A DNA stretch of 64,000 bases from Apostichopus japonicus (Eukaryota > Echinodermata > Holothuroidea > Aspidochirotida > Stichopodidae): positions 36,670,611-36,734,610 of the forward strand of contig NC_092576.1 in assembly GCF_037975245.1 (NCBI RefSeq), in the 5' to 3' direction. The position numbers and the translations under genes are program-made. Positions 1 to 12,400 of the stretch are shown one piece after another. The notes under the pieces were generated by a model. That model ran no database searches and was not told the origin of the DNA. It worked only from the letters and a program-made list of their open reading frames with translations. Numbering within the stretch: position 1 is the first letter of the stretch; each line of letters opens with the position of its first letter.

Positions 1-2140
1 GCTTCCGCCGCCCTTGCCCTTACACACCCATAGGTATTACTTTACTGTATAACTCTAAACACTACAGTAGTCATTGAGTACCGCACTGCTCCTTACTCAC
101 CCAGAGGTATTACTTGACTGTATAACTGTATGCCCTAGACAATACAGTAGTCATTGAGTACTGGACTGCCCCTTACACACCCAGAGGTATTACTGTACTG
201 TATAACATAGACACTACAGTAGTCTTTGAGTACTGCACTGCCCCTTACACACGCAGAGGTATTACTTTACTGTTTAACTGTAAACACTACAATAGTCATT
301 GAGTACTGCACTGCCCCTTACACACTCAGAAGTATTACTGTACTGTATAGCTGTAGACACTACAGTAGTCATTAAGTACTGCACTGCTCCTTACACACCC
401 AGAGGTATTACTTTACTGTATGCCCTAGACAATGCAGTAGTCACTGAGTACTGGACTGCCCCTTACACACCCAGAGGTATTACTTTACTGTTTAACTGTA
501 AACACTACAATAGTCATTGAGTACTGCACTGCCCCTTACACACTCAGAAGTATTCCTGTACTGTATAACTGTAGACACTACAGTAGTCATTAAGTACTGC
601 ACTGCTCCTTACACACCCAGAGGTATTACTTTACTGTTTAACTGTAAACACTACAGTAGTCATTGAGCAGTAGTCATTGAGTACTGCACTGCCCCTTACA
701 CACCCAGAGGTATTACTTTACTGTATAACTGTATGCCCTAGAAAATACAGTAGTCATTGAGTACTGCACTGCTCCCTTACACACCCAAAGGTATTTCTTT
801 ACTGTATGCCCTAGACAATGCAGTAGTCATTGAGTACTGCACTGCCCCTTACACACCCATAGACCTGTATTACTTTACTGTTTAACTGTATGCCCTAGAC
901 AATATAGTAGTCATTGAACACTGCACTGCCCCTTACACACCCAGAGGTATTACTTAACTGTTTAACTGTAAACACTACAGTAGTCATTGAGTACTGCACT
1001 GCCCCTTACACACCCATAGACCTGTATTACTTTACTGTTTAACTGTATGCCCTAGACAATACAGTAGTCATTGAGTACTGGACTGCCCCTTACACACCCA
1101 GAGGTATTACTTTACTGTATAACTGTAGACACTACGGTAGTCATTGAGTACTGCACTGCTCCTTACACACCCAGAGGTATTACTGTACACTGAATAACTG
1201 TATGCCCTAGACAATACAGTAGTCATTGAGTATGCACTGCTCTTACACACTCAGAGGTAATACTTTACTGTATTACTGTAGCTACTTCAGTAGCCTAGTC
1301 GTCATTGAGTACTGCACTGCCCCTTACACACCCAGAAGTATTAGTGTACGGTATAACTGTAGACATTACAGTAGTCATTAAGTACTGCACTGCTCCCTTA
1401 CACACCCAGAGGTATTTCTTTACTGTATAACTGTATTCCCTAGACAATCCAGTATTCATTGAGTACTGCACTGCCCCTTACACACAGAGGTATTACTTTA
1501 CTGTTTAACTGTAAACACTACAGTAGCTTACTGCATTGCCCCTTTACACACCCAGAGACCTGTATTACTTTACTGTTTAACTGTAAACACTACAGTAGTC
1601 ATTGAGTACTGCACTGCTCCCTACACACCCAGATGTAATACTTTACTGTATGCCCTAGACAATGCAGTAGTCATTGAGTACTGGACTGCCCCTCACACAC
1701 CCAGAGGTATTACTTTACTGTAGACACTACAATAGCCATTAAGTACTGCACTGCTCCTTACACACCCAGATGTATTACTTCACTGTATGCCCTAGACAAT
1801 GCAGTAGTCATTGAGTACTGCACTGCCCCTTACACACCCAGAGGTGTTACTGTACTGTATAACTGTAGACAATACAGTAGTCATTGAGTATTGCACTGCT
1901 CCCCTACACACCCAGAGGTACTGTATTACTTTACTGTATAACTGTAGACACTACAGTAGTCATTAAGTACTGCACTGCTCCTTACACACCCAGAGGTATT
2001 ACTTTACTGTATGCCCTAGACAATGCAGTAGTCATTGAGTACTGGACTGCCCCTTACACACCCAGAGGTATTATTTTACTGTTTAACTGTAAACACTACA
2101 ATATATCATTGAGTACTGCACTGCCCCTAATTCCCACAGG
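1..2140. repeat. Minisatellite, ~70-80 bp unit, 5' of the first visible ATG101 exon
   Basis: About 27 degenerate head-to-tail copies are visible. Each carries the core words CCTTACACACCCAGAGGTAT, TACTTTACTGTATAACTGTA and CAGTAGTCATTGAGTACTGC. Two unit types alternate, one with a 'GACACTACAGTAG' middle and one with 'TGCCCTAGACAATACAGTAG'. The array starts before the window and ends near 2140. Since an internal exon of ATG101 opens at 2546 and its 5' exons are absent, the array most likely lies in an ATG101 intron. Short open frames in it are by-products of the repeat. Confidence 0.93.
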
Positions 2141-2545
2141 CACATTCTCCTGTTTAATTAAATCTTGGATCCACAGTCAGGCTACAGTTTAACAGCATGC
2201 AGTAGTGTTACGACTTATAGAGTAGTACATTATGAACCAAACATGCAATCAGTGCATTAATGTAAACTGTTATCCAAGATGGCAGAATTAGAACCAGATT
2301 TGTGGTTTGTCTCTTCTGGTATTGTTATGTTAGCAAATTTACCGTACACATACTCGTCAACATGAATTTTTACAAGATCCTTCTTTTTTAACTTGTCATA
2401 TCTAGGAACTCTAGTGTCAAATATGTACTCATAGTCATATTGATTCTGTTAGTACTCATACCCCAAGTCTGATTGAAAACCACCAAAATAACATGTATTT
2501 ATTTGACATGAAATTCACAAATCCCTCAAATTTCCCCCCTCACAG

Positions 2546-5500
2546 GTCAGATGCAACTCCCCAACTTTAGACAAAAACCTCCGACGAGAAGTCTCAGCAT
2601 TTAAAGATGTCTTACGATCCACAGATGTCAATGCAGGTCTCCAAAGTGGACAGGTGGGTTTCTCTGTTGCTATGACAACTGTATCAAATTTTTCCACTTG
2701 TAGGATTCGACTCAGTGATGTTGGCATTGGTGGTGAAACTCCATGTAATTTAAAAATCAATATGAATAAAAAGTTAAAGGTAACAGTCTCAATCAATGAA
2801 GATGAAGTGCCTTGCCCAAGGAAAGAACATAATGACCACTCTCGGCAAGACCTTCTCACATGACTTTATAACAGTTAGCCGCTGGTCATTGGTAATTTGT
2901 CACACCCACACATCCAAGTTTGCACTATTCAAACAGTCACTCTACAGTGTGCCATAATTATGTGTTCCCCAGGGCATGCAACTGTATGTACAAGATACCT
3001 CACAGGTCCCAATTGATTCACCTGTGTAAAAAGGCAGTGGAGAAAAGGTTTTAATAGCTATGCACTGTTAAGTTCAACTCAGTTAAGTAGGGTTCTGCAA
3101 CTGGCCTCGTTTCATTTCCTTTCCTTGTATAAATAATTAAAAGTGAAAGTTCAGTTAAGTTTTGCTTTATATGATGTGACTAAAATCTTACTAGTCTGAA
3201 GTGCAATGTATTTTACTGTTGAAAATGCAATGTCTTACAACAGTATTTGAAATTTTTTGCAAAGACTAGTTCAGACAAATAAGAGCCAACTGTACACACA
3301 AGAATTTAAGAACTATTCATAGAAAGCAAAAAACAGAAAAAAAACCCCTCAACTTTGAGAGGCATTGATATCAATTTCCATTATTTGATAGATTTCCTTG
3401 GAGTTCTATCAGAAGAAGAAGAACAGATGGCCTTTTCCTGATGAGAGCATTCCTTGGGAAGTTTGGACATTGAAGATTAACGTCATATCGCTGTCTAACG
3501 AGCAAGGTAAATGAAGACAAATGCTCTTCATTTTAGTATTGTTTGTCCAACTAGTCTAAATGTTTCGTGAAGGTGAGAACATTCCTTGAGAAGCGTGAGC
3601 TCTAGTATCGAAAGTGATATCACTGGCCAATTTTATTCTTATTTTCATTTAACTTCCTTACTTTTGTGTTGTCAATTTCTTTTTGTGGTGATTTGCCAAC
3701 GTGCTCAAACTAACAAGTACTGTACACCTTGACTGAGAAGAGGTTTATATATACTCTTATGTCTGGTAGTTGTTATATGTTTATCATTGTGAAGGTATAC
3801 AATATTCTTGTTGTAAAAAAGAGGTTGGAGCAAAGAGACTCTCGCTTGTGTCCCGTAGAAGATCATTGCGTATTCATGAAGGATATATCTGTTGAGCTAT
3901 ACATGCGTGTAGCCCTGTAACCAGTTATTTTGAGCAGGGGGAAGGGGGTATAGGGAGGGGTGTTCCGGCACAAACAGTTAAAGGAGAGGTAACTTGTTAA
4001 GTTCTGTCACTAGTGCAGATATTATTTACATTTTACAGGGATATCGATGCAATTGGTGTGGCACTGTATTAAGCATGGGGGCGAGAGGGGTAGGATGTGT
4101 GCCCTGGCCTCGCTAACAAAATTTGCTGTTCGTAGAACTAATATGTTAGGTGTGATTGCCAGGGTCAACCAGAGGAAAGTGGAAACCCTTTCAATATAGC
4201 TCTGAATAATTATATACTATTACTGATGAGGAGAACATGATTGACCACATACAAATCATTTTTTTAATTGACATTTGACCACACTGTTTGTTTTTGTGTT
4301 TGATTCATACAGAGAGGCAAGCATACAGGGAAAAGCTTGGAGAAATCCTGAATGCTAAGGTACTGCCCAGTAATTCTTCTTACCTCATTCGACATATTTT
4401 AGGCGCCTGAATCACAAAGAAACTTTCTTGTAGCTTCAAACTCCACTGCCTGAAGTCTTATTCCAACAATAGAGGTTATGTAAGCAGTGCCTATTGTGTG
4501 AGACTATAGCAGAATACATGAATGTCCTACACAGCTGTTCCCACCAGTCACCATCCTAACATACAGACCTGTCATACTTTTGCCTGATGAATTATATCTG
4601 ATTTGAATTTAAACACTGCAGTCATGAACCTATTTAACATTTTATTAAATAAAATTAGTAACTCAATGCACTTCCTCATGTGCTAATCAATATTGCTTAA
4701 TATTTTTTTTTTAATTGTGTATTAACTTTAGATTTACTTAATGTGTGTAATTATTCCTTGTATATTATTCAATACAATTTTTTCATAAAATTAAATAAAA
4801 TAACTTCATCAGTTACTCAATTCTGTTCTTCATGTGCTAATCAATATTGCTTAATGTGTTTTTTTTTAATTTAATTGTGTATTAACTTTATATTTACTTT
4901 ATATAGTGTGTGCTATTATCCCTTGAACATTATTCACTACACATCTATTTTGTATCTCATACGCTGTATAATTCCCACATAACCTGAACGTAATCTTCCT
5001 TTATAATATGTCTTTGATAGATAATATGCATCGTAGAAGCGATGAACAGAAATGATTACATTCCAAAGGCTCCTAATCAAGCTCTGTTGGATACAGTCTT
5101 CGACACCACCTGTCCAGATGTGCAGCCATTCTTATTCAAGGTAATCATTTGTGGTTTCTTTATGATAGAGTCATTATGATACTAGAAACCAAGTAAGTTA
5201 ATCCTGCTTGTTCTCATTATGCTTTTTGTATTTGCTTATTTATATCCTTCTTGACTACTCAGCATATATCATAATTAAAAGACTTAAATCTGAATCAGGT
5301 AAACACACTCATGTTCTACTGACCACAATGTTTCTTTTAGGGGTTACTCAGTCTGTGACACATCACACAACGGTCAGTGTCTCTTTGAATCTAATCTTTC
5401 ATTGATGTACTCTCCATGATATTCAGAAAGTCCTGTTGAAGTACAAGCTACACAAAGTCAAGTTTTTGCTATTCAAGACTACTTGGCCAGTCAAATCATT

Positions 5501-6064
5501 AAAGTCAAAGTACTGCTATAGACTAAAGTGATTTTAACCCTAAGCCATCCTCAACTTGACTGTTTAAAAGGAGTCATGTCCCACAGACTCAGGGGTAAGA
5601 AATACCTTCATGAAGCAACTGACTGAACAAGAAGCTGTTTTGTGTGTTTATTGGGTTTAACTCTCTTCGCTGTTGCTGTGGTTATTTAAAACCAGAAGAA
5701 GCCTAGATGTTTTAAATTAAAAAGCATCAACTTAAACAGAGAAGAATTCTTTGTGACTTATGTTTAAGAGATATAGAAGCACACAGTTCTTGAGAAACAT
5801 TTGTCACTCTGAAATGTTTAAATGTGTATGCATTACCTGTATCTCTGTTCTTGCCTATATTAATAAAGTACTAAATGGATTGGATATTCCACTAGCCTAA
5901 CCCTTTTCCACTTCCTACAATCAATGAAACTATCACCCTGCATCAGGAGTCCCAATCATTTTTCATTTAATATCTACCAGATTTCTTGTCAAAACTCTGG
6001 GCCGACCAATGCATCTGTTGGAGCTGCTGTTCGGAAGCTACTGCGAGATACACTGGCACTGTGA
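2546..6064 (+). CDS. ATG101: ATG101, autophagy-related protein 101 (C-terminal five exons; 5' part outside the window)
   Basis: ATG101 is the HORMA-fold partner that stabilises ATG13 in the ULK1/FIP200 autophagy initiation complex in the cytosol. Five exons join in frame: 2546-2653, 3392-3506, 4313-4359, 5021-5140 and 5981-6064 (stop TGA 6062-6064), with GT..AG borders. They give 157 residues against about 218 for the vertebrate protein, so about 60 N-terminal residues are missing upstream. Diagnostic stretches are [39 protein letters not shown] and the C terminus RDTLAL. The tryptophan-proline-phenylalanine of NRWPFPDE matches the exposed WF finger, which recruits downstream autophagy factors. 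All exon phases agree, and no frameshift or internal stop is seen. Identification is by recalled similarity to human ATG101; the intron-exon structure is read directly from the sequence. Confidence 0.95.
4640..4945. repeat. Tandem duplication in an ATG101 intron
   Basis: Two ~150-bp copies lie side by side (about 4640-4785 and 4795-4945). They share CATGTGCTAATCAATATTGC, a poly-T tract and TGTATTAACTTTA. The copies differ by small indels and substitutions, so the duplication is not recent. Confidence 0.8.
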
Positions 6065-6480
6065 AGCAAGTGACTGGTATTTAAAGGCTCATTTCATGAC
6101 CAAATGCTTACCAAGGCCTAGCCAGTGATCAAAAGCATGGGAACGATGCTTTGTTATAAACAAGTGATTGGTTTTTAAATGCTTAATGTATGTCATGATG
6201 CTTCCCAAGGCATAGCCAGTGATAAGAAGCATGGGATTGATAATGATCTGTTACAAACAAGAGACTGGTATGGTGAAGAAGGCTAGTGTTATGATCCTGG
6301 TATTGCAAACAAGTGTTAGGCTAGTCAAAGCTGACTTTGGTAGAGAAAGTGCAATATTGATGTTTCTTAAACAAGTGAATGGTGATGAAGACAGCTTGCT
6401 CTTTCTGATAAGGAACATTTTCGTGGTACCATCAAGAAGTGAATGGAGAGACACTGTTGTTTGAATGCTTCCAGTAACAG
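6065..6480. repeat. Degenerate tandem repeat in the ATG101 3' UTR or just downstream
   Basis: Immediately after the ATG101 stop, a ~105-bp unit recurs with decreasing clarity. Its words are ACAAGTGATTGGT (variants at about 6067, 6160, 6258), AAGGC(C/A)TAGCCAGTGAT and AGCATGGGA. It has no convincing coding potential. Confidence 0.7.
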
Positions 6481-8280
6481 CCTAGTAATCAAAGAGATCT
6501 CTAAACTGCTATCCCCTGGGTTTTTCTATTGTCTTAACAACTCTTCGATCATACAAAAAAAACAAGAAAGTTTTTGTAAGGGTGAAGATGTGTAGACTTG
6601 TGTTTCAGCCTCATCAGAGAAGAGTTGCATGAAAGAGGTGAATATGTTTAGTTCTTTCAAGAAATTACTGAATATGGAAGACTAGCTGCATAGTTTGACA
6701 TGAAAGCTTGTCCCAGCTTTAAGTTCTGTGTTGGTAAGATCAATTGGTGAGTGACATTAAACTGTTTTTTATCTCTCATAGCTAGAATCTTACCCATCAG
6801 AACCAGAAAACATTTCGTTTTCCAAACTTGTTGTTGTTTTAATTTCTTTGGAAGTCTCATACTTGTAATGATGATTGGAATAAAGAAAGCAAACAGACAA
6901 TGGCATTATGTTGTTTTTAGAAAGTCTATGTTAAGAAAAGAGGAAAAAGGAACATTAAGAAGAACTTTACTATTGTATAGTGACTATGTTTTACTTATCA
7001 ACTTTAGCAAGAACCAGGTCATCCCATGTGTGTCCTTAAAATCAGTGACATAGTCAATATACAAGAAGAAGTACATCGGTATTGTGAGCTTCATGTATTT
7101 GTCATAACATGTGACAACAGTAAACAGTATACACTGGATACATTATTTATAGAACATAACTCAGTTATTATATTACCATTTTAGCTCTTTGAAGATGATT
7201 AAAATCGTTTCTCATCATTTTAAACTCAATAACTGCTATGAAGGAAAAACTTAGATCATCTATTAGTCATTCATTTGAAACATGTTTCTTTATCATTATT
7301 TATTGTAATTTAATTATAAAAGGAGAAAAGGTTGATTGGTATTCTAACCTTTATGCATACAAAGATTAGCCCCCTTTAATTTCTAAATTAAGGATTCACT
7401 ATTTTATTAAAAACAAGAGACACTTAAAAACTAGTGTAGCTTTCTGAGATACGATTCCCTTTTAGGGAAAATTTCTCCAGCTTTGGAAAACCAACCTATG
7501 AATATGCTGCTAAAACGTTCGTTGTTGTCCACTGCAAATTTGATCAGTGATGGATTCTGATGGCAAGAGTTATGGAAATATATGTCGTTTTAAGTTATAC
7601 TCAAATTGAGACAGTGACGTCCAATGCAGCCAATTCTAACTCATTCTTATCTCGGTCTCCATTTCGCATATAATCAGTGTAAAGAAATAAATGAAAAACA
7701 ATGGTAAAACTTCTTAAATTCATGCACCCCCCATAGTAAACTGGGCCCAAACAATACAAACTAATGACACACCTGTTCAGACGGTCCCTGAATGAGGAAT
7801 TCCTTAGAAGACAATAATAATTATGGGACTCCCCTAGTTAATACGGACTGCGCATGTGTATAGCAGCCGTACGTACATCCATGTTCATCCACAACCTTTT
7901 GTATTGACTTTATTAGTGATTGTAATCATTCGTAATTTTGCATCCTGGTAAAACACACATGTCATAAATTAACTTCGAAGCCCTCTAGCACTGGATTATC
8001 ATAAGAATAACTAATGAAAAGGCTGCATTAATCATGAAATATAACAAACAACACAACCTTTTAGTGGCTACATGACATGTGTAGGCGGTCGTCGCCTCCT
8101 GGACCATACTAACATACACACTGATAACATTAGGTGTGCTAGTAATAGCGACGAATTACTTCTATTCTGATATTTACTACAGTTGAGAGATATTGACTCG
8201 AGTTACCATTAGTTAGGATAGTAACATGTTTTACATTTAATGATTAGTTTATTGTTTGTTAAATGACCATAAATATTCAT
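6481..8280. other. ATG101 3' flank and intergenic DNA
   Basis: I see no gene here. An AATAAA hexamer at 6879-6884 is a possible polyadenylation signal for ATG101, but others could serve. The rest is AT-rich unique-looking sequence. Confidence 0.5.
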
Positions 8281-8281
8281 C

Positions 8282-8655
8282 AACCTACCTATAACCCAGC
8301 GTTAATCCAGCGTCACTGAGATCTTGAAGACTTTGAAGTGGGAACCCCTCACAGAAAGAAGGAAAAGGGCCAGACTTATGCCTTTTACCAACTTGTAAAT
8401 GGCCTAATTGCAGTCCCAAACGAGACTAATCCCTTCTTGAAACCATGGAGGCGTGGCAGCTATACACAAATTCCACATAATCATCGTGCTTTTCAGTATA
8501 GTTTCTATCCTAGGACTATAACAGACTGGATTACACAATCCTCGGCCGTTAAGGAGAGCCCTAGTCTTGAGGTGTTTAACAAGATTGTTATTATTAGCAC
8601 TGCTGCGCTGCGAACCACCGTCCTCGTTGTGATACCCGAGAGGGGTTTTTAACGA
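8282..8655 (+). mobile_element. Non-LTR retrotransposon (LINE) reverse-transcriptase C-terminal relic
   Basis: An open frame at 8338-8652 carries the pattern that ends many LINE ORF2 proteins: AFYQLVNGLIAVP, then FQYSFYPRTITDW and a short leucine/valine-rich tail. In intact elements this follows the RT domain ('YK-VNGLVAIP ... YSFFPRTI-DWN'). Here only about 100 residues remain, with no catalytic RT motif and no endonuclease, so this is a 5'-truncated dead copy between ATG101 and RP2. Confidence 0.8.
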
Positions 8656-9443
8656 GTATCCAACAGAAGCAGAAGTAATGTTGGACAGAGCGATAATGTC
8701 TAGATTTGTTTTTAGGTGTACAGCAACAAATTAATTATTGTCGCGCGCCGTCTGTATTACTTGATAGGAACAACACTGGAACAACGCCATACGAGGCAGG
8801 ACCTAATTACTGTATACAATATAAAGTATGGTTACATCGACATAGGCCCAGAGAAGTACTCCAAATTGTTTTGGACAAGAAAAGCATCAGAGGATACTTG
8901 CTGAAAATTAGTTCAACACATCCAGCACACTTAAAAGTCAGAATGCAATATATTTTCAACAGAACTTGGAGTTTATGGAATACATATAGCAGAAGAAGTA
9001 TTGGTAGACAAGACACTGGTTTCAAGAAATGGATTGATACCAGCAGGATTTTGAAGAGCTTGCAATATGTATATGCCGCACACGTACAACTACCCCTCAA
9101 AGCAAAATAATATGGCATTCAGGTAAATCCAACTTAACTCTTGTCCTCACCTTTTTATCACTGGAGTTGCCTTACTTATGGGTCAGATACATGCGGTTAT
9201 TCAAGCTGTTTCCAATATTCTTTTCTCATATTAAGTGCAACAGCAGGTACCAAATTATAGCAGTAAAGTCAAAAGAGCTACGCGCAGGGGAATTCCCATT
9301 TAATTCCTATCGCTTACGTCATCCACAAATTTCCGTAGTCATTGGTGCACAGAGACGCTCTGATACCGCCTAATGCTGGTGTTACTGTTAGGTCTGTGTT
9401 CTGTGACTATTTATTACTGCAAAACAGTAAGGAAAGATCAGTA
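8656..9443. other. Intergenic DNA upstream of RP2
   Basis: It probably holds the RP2 promoter and 5' UTR. I cannot point to a TATA box or other defined core element. A 134-codon open frame at 8706-9110 has no recognisable family signature. Confidence 0.4.
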
Positions 9444-12400
9444 ATGGGCTGTTTATTCTCAAAGGGTAGCGACCAGGGTGAAGGGAAGGAAGCAGAAGAA
9501 GAAGCCCCCAAGACATATAGCTGGTAATTTCAATCTGTTTACTGATTTAGCTTGCTCCACATCTCTGTTCAATCAGCAATAATGTGTACGTACTGTGACT
9601 GCTGTTAGTGTTAGGCCTACTTTATTTCTAGTGTTGGGCGGGTTGTAAAAGATGTAGGCGTAACGTTACGAGCACCATGTATATGTTAGGATACATTAGA
9701 CGTGGTTTCTACAGTAGTCCAGTTATGCGAACTTATAATCGCAACTTCTCAGTAATTCGCGAAGTTATACATGCTGAAAAATCAGTCCAACTTCATAAGA
9801 AGAGTAATAGTCTACAGGAATACATGCATGAGTTGTTACACAGCCTAGCCAAATTAGACATTGGTTTACACTACAGAACATCATTTCAGAACAACTTGGC
9901 ATGTAGGGACTTGTTAAAGGGCAGCTTTAAAAACTAAAGCCTAGGCTAAAGGTTGACAAGTTATATTTGAACAAAACTGCAGCAGTGTGTCTGGTAACAT
10001 TCAAGCCACATATATCCATTTGGAATTGTTCGCATTACATCTGTGAGGAAATCTAACATAGAGAACAAGTTCTTTACCTACTGACATTTTTCATGTTATT
10101 TTACAAATTTATTTGCAAAGCCTAAGTAGAGGAATCCTAACGTAAGATGCATCGAAATATGTGAGCAATATTTGTTTGTTTGTTATATAACATGTGAATG
10201 GTATAAATACCAAAATGTGGTTGAAGTAGCCTAGGTATTTTGGCAGTACTTAAAGGCATCGAAGACTCCCCCCAAACCGTGTGCGGCCATCTGAAAAAGT
10301 TAACTTTCTGTTGCTTTCAAGTGACGTTTTGTTCGTTTCGCTACAAAATGCACACAGTAATGAAACATGATACCTTAATAATTATCTTTAGCTGGACCTG
10401 AGATGTCCAACACTGTATACTGTGCTGTGGGTATTGACCTCAGCTGTATGTACTGACTGTACACAAGTTCCTAATTACCGACGGTAGCAAGCTGTGTGTA
10501 TTTTATACTGCTTTCTATACTATTTATATTGCCACATTATTACAACGCATTTTCCATTTTGCATTTTGCATTTTTTAAATTTAAAATTTTTCACATTTAT
10601 ACAGTATATACTGCATATATTTTGAATTTGAAGAATTCGTTTGTATGTTTTTAGATTTCCCATTTGCAGTTTTTATACAATTTATTGTCAGATTGTGTAA
10701 AACAAATTTTCTACCCTTTTTTTACCTTACATTATTGATTTATATATTTTTATATCATGTTTGTATGTATTTTACTGTAAAGCACCTTAAGTAGAGCAAT
10801 TTCTGATTGGATAAGGCGTCATAGAAATTTTGTAAAATAAATAAATAAATATTATGAAAGGATGAATGTTATGAAAAGTCACGTTACTTGCAACGCTCGT
10901 CTATTGCCCGTGGTGCAGTTTTATGTAATCTCGGTTTTAACTTTGCTCTCCCTTTTTCCTTCCTTTTTTTTTGGCGGGAAAATTTTCTCCAGGGATAAGA
11001 AGGACCGTCCTGATCCTAAAGACTTTACCATCGAAGGCCTTAAGGGAGAGACTGCTGGGAGAGTGCCTGGAACTGTAAATGGCCAACAATTCATCATTAA
11101 TAACTGTCAGGTTGGTAGCAGTACGTACAGTACATGTGCAAGCCTCCCACCCCTCCCCCAGCCCCCACACCCCTCGCCAACCTTTACAAAAATCTATAAC
11201 AGTTTCAGAATTTCCTGGATAGACAAAGGTCTCTCATGTTGCAGGGGAGGTTAAATGCTTGCTTTGTCAAATATCACAATAAGTAAACTGATATTATTGC
11301 TAAATAGTCCAAATAGCACCATTTTGAAGTTCCTTTAGCAATTCTCTTTTATTCACAAAAACTAGGCACCCTCCCCTCAGGATGGTGTTTAATACAAAGG
11401 TCCAATTCTTCAGTGAGTACACCACCTCGTATTACATCCTGCATACAGACCCTTTTTTCATTTTATTTTTCTATATATTTTTCTATATATTTATTTTTAA
11501 CTCCATTTATTTATTTCTTTCATTTTAAACGAACAATCAATACTCTAGACTGTTACGTACAGTGCTATACTGTGCAATACTCTAGACTGTATGGTACAGT
11601 GTTGTATTGTACTGCACAATACTCTAGATACACTGTATGGTATAATGCTATACTGTACAATACTCTACACTGTATGGTTACAGTGCTATACTGTACAATA
11701 CTCTACACTGTATGGTATAATGCTATACTGTACAATACTCTACACTGTGTGATACAGTGCTATACTGTACAATACTCTACACTGTATGGTACAGTGCTAT
11801 ACTGTACAATACTCTACACTGTATGGTTACAGTGCTATACTGTACAATACTCTACACTGTATGGTTACAGTGCTATACTGTACAATACTCTACACTGTAT
11901 GGTACAGTGCTATACTGTACAATACTCTACACTGTATGGTACAGTGCTATACTGTACAATACTCTACACTGTATGGTACAGTGCTATACTGTACAATACT
12001 CTACACTGTATGGTATAATGCTATACTGTACAATACTCTTCACTGTATGGTTACAGTGCTATACTGTACAATACTCTACACTGTATGGTACAGTGCTATA
12101 CTGTACAATACTCTACACTGTATGGTTACAGTGCTATACTGTACAATACTCTACACTGTATGGTTACAGTGCTATACTGTACAATACTCTACACTGTATG
12201 GTACAGTGCTATACTGTACAATACTCTACACTGTATGGTACAGTGCTATACTGTACAATACTCTATACTGTATGGTTACAGTGTTGTATTGTACTGTCCA
12301 ATACTGTACTCTACATATTATGTGCATGATAGCAAAATGCTGCAATCTTGGGCCAAGATGAAAATGTGTACAGTTATTAGTTAACCTATCATGACTTCAC

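Noticed and set aside
2515-2859. 114-codon minus-strand open frame
   Set aside because: It is the shadow of an ATG101 exon, which is supported by homology and splice sites on the + strand.
8706-9110. 134-codon open frame upstream of RP2
   Set aside because: No recognisable motif, overlapping frames on both strands, and no splice context; not supported as a gene.
11413-12384. Three overlapping ~100-200-codon open frames repeating [10 protein letters not shown]
   Set aside because: By-product of a stop-poor minisatellite inside an RP2 intron.
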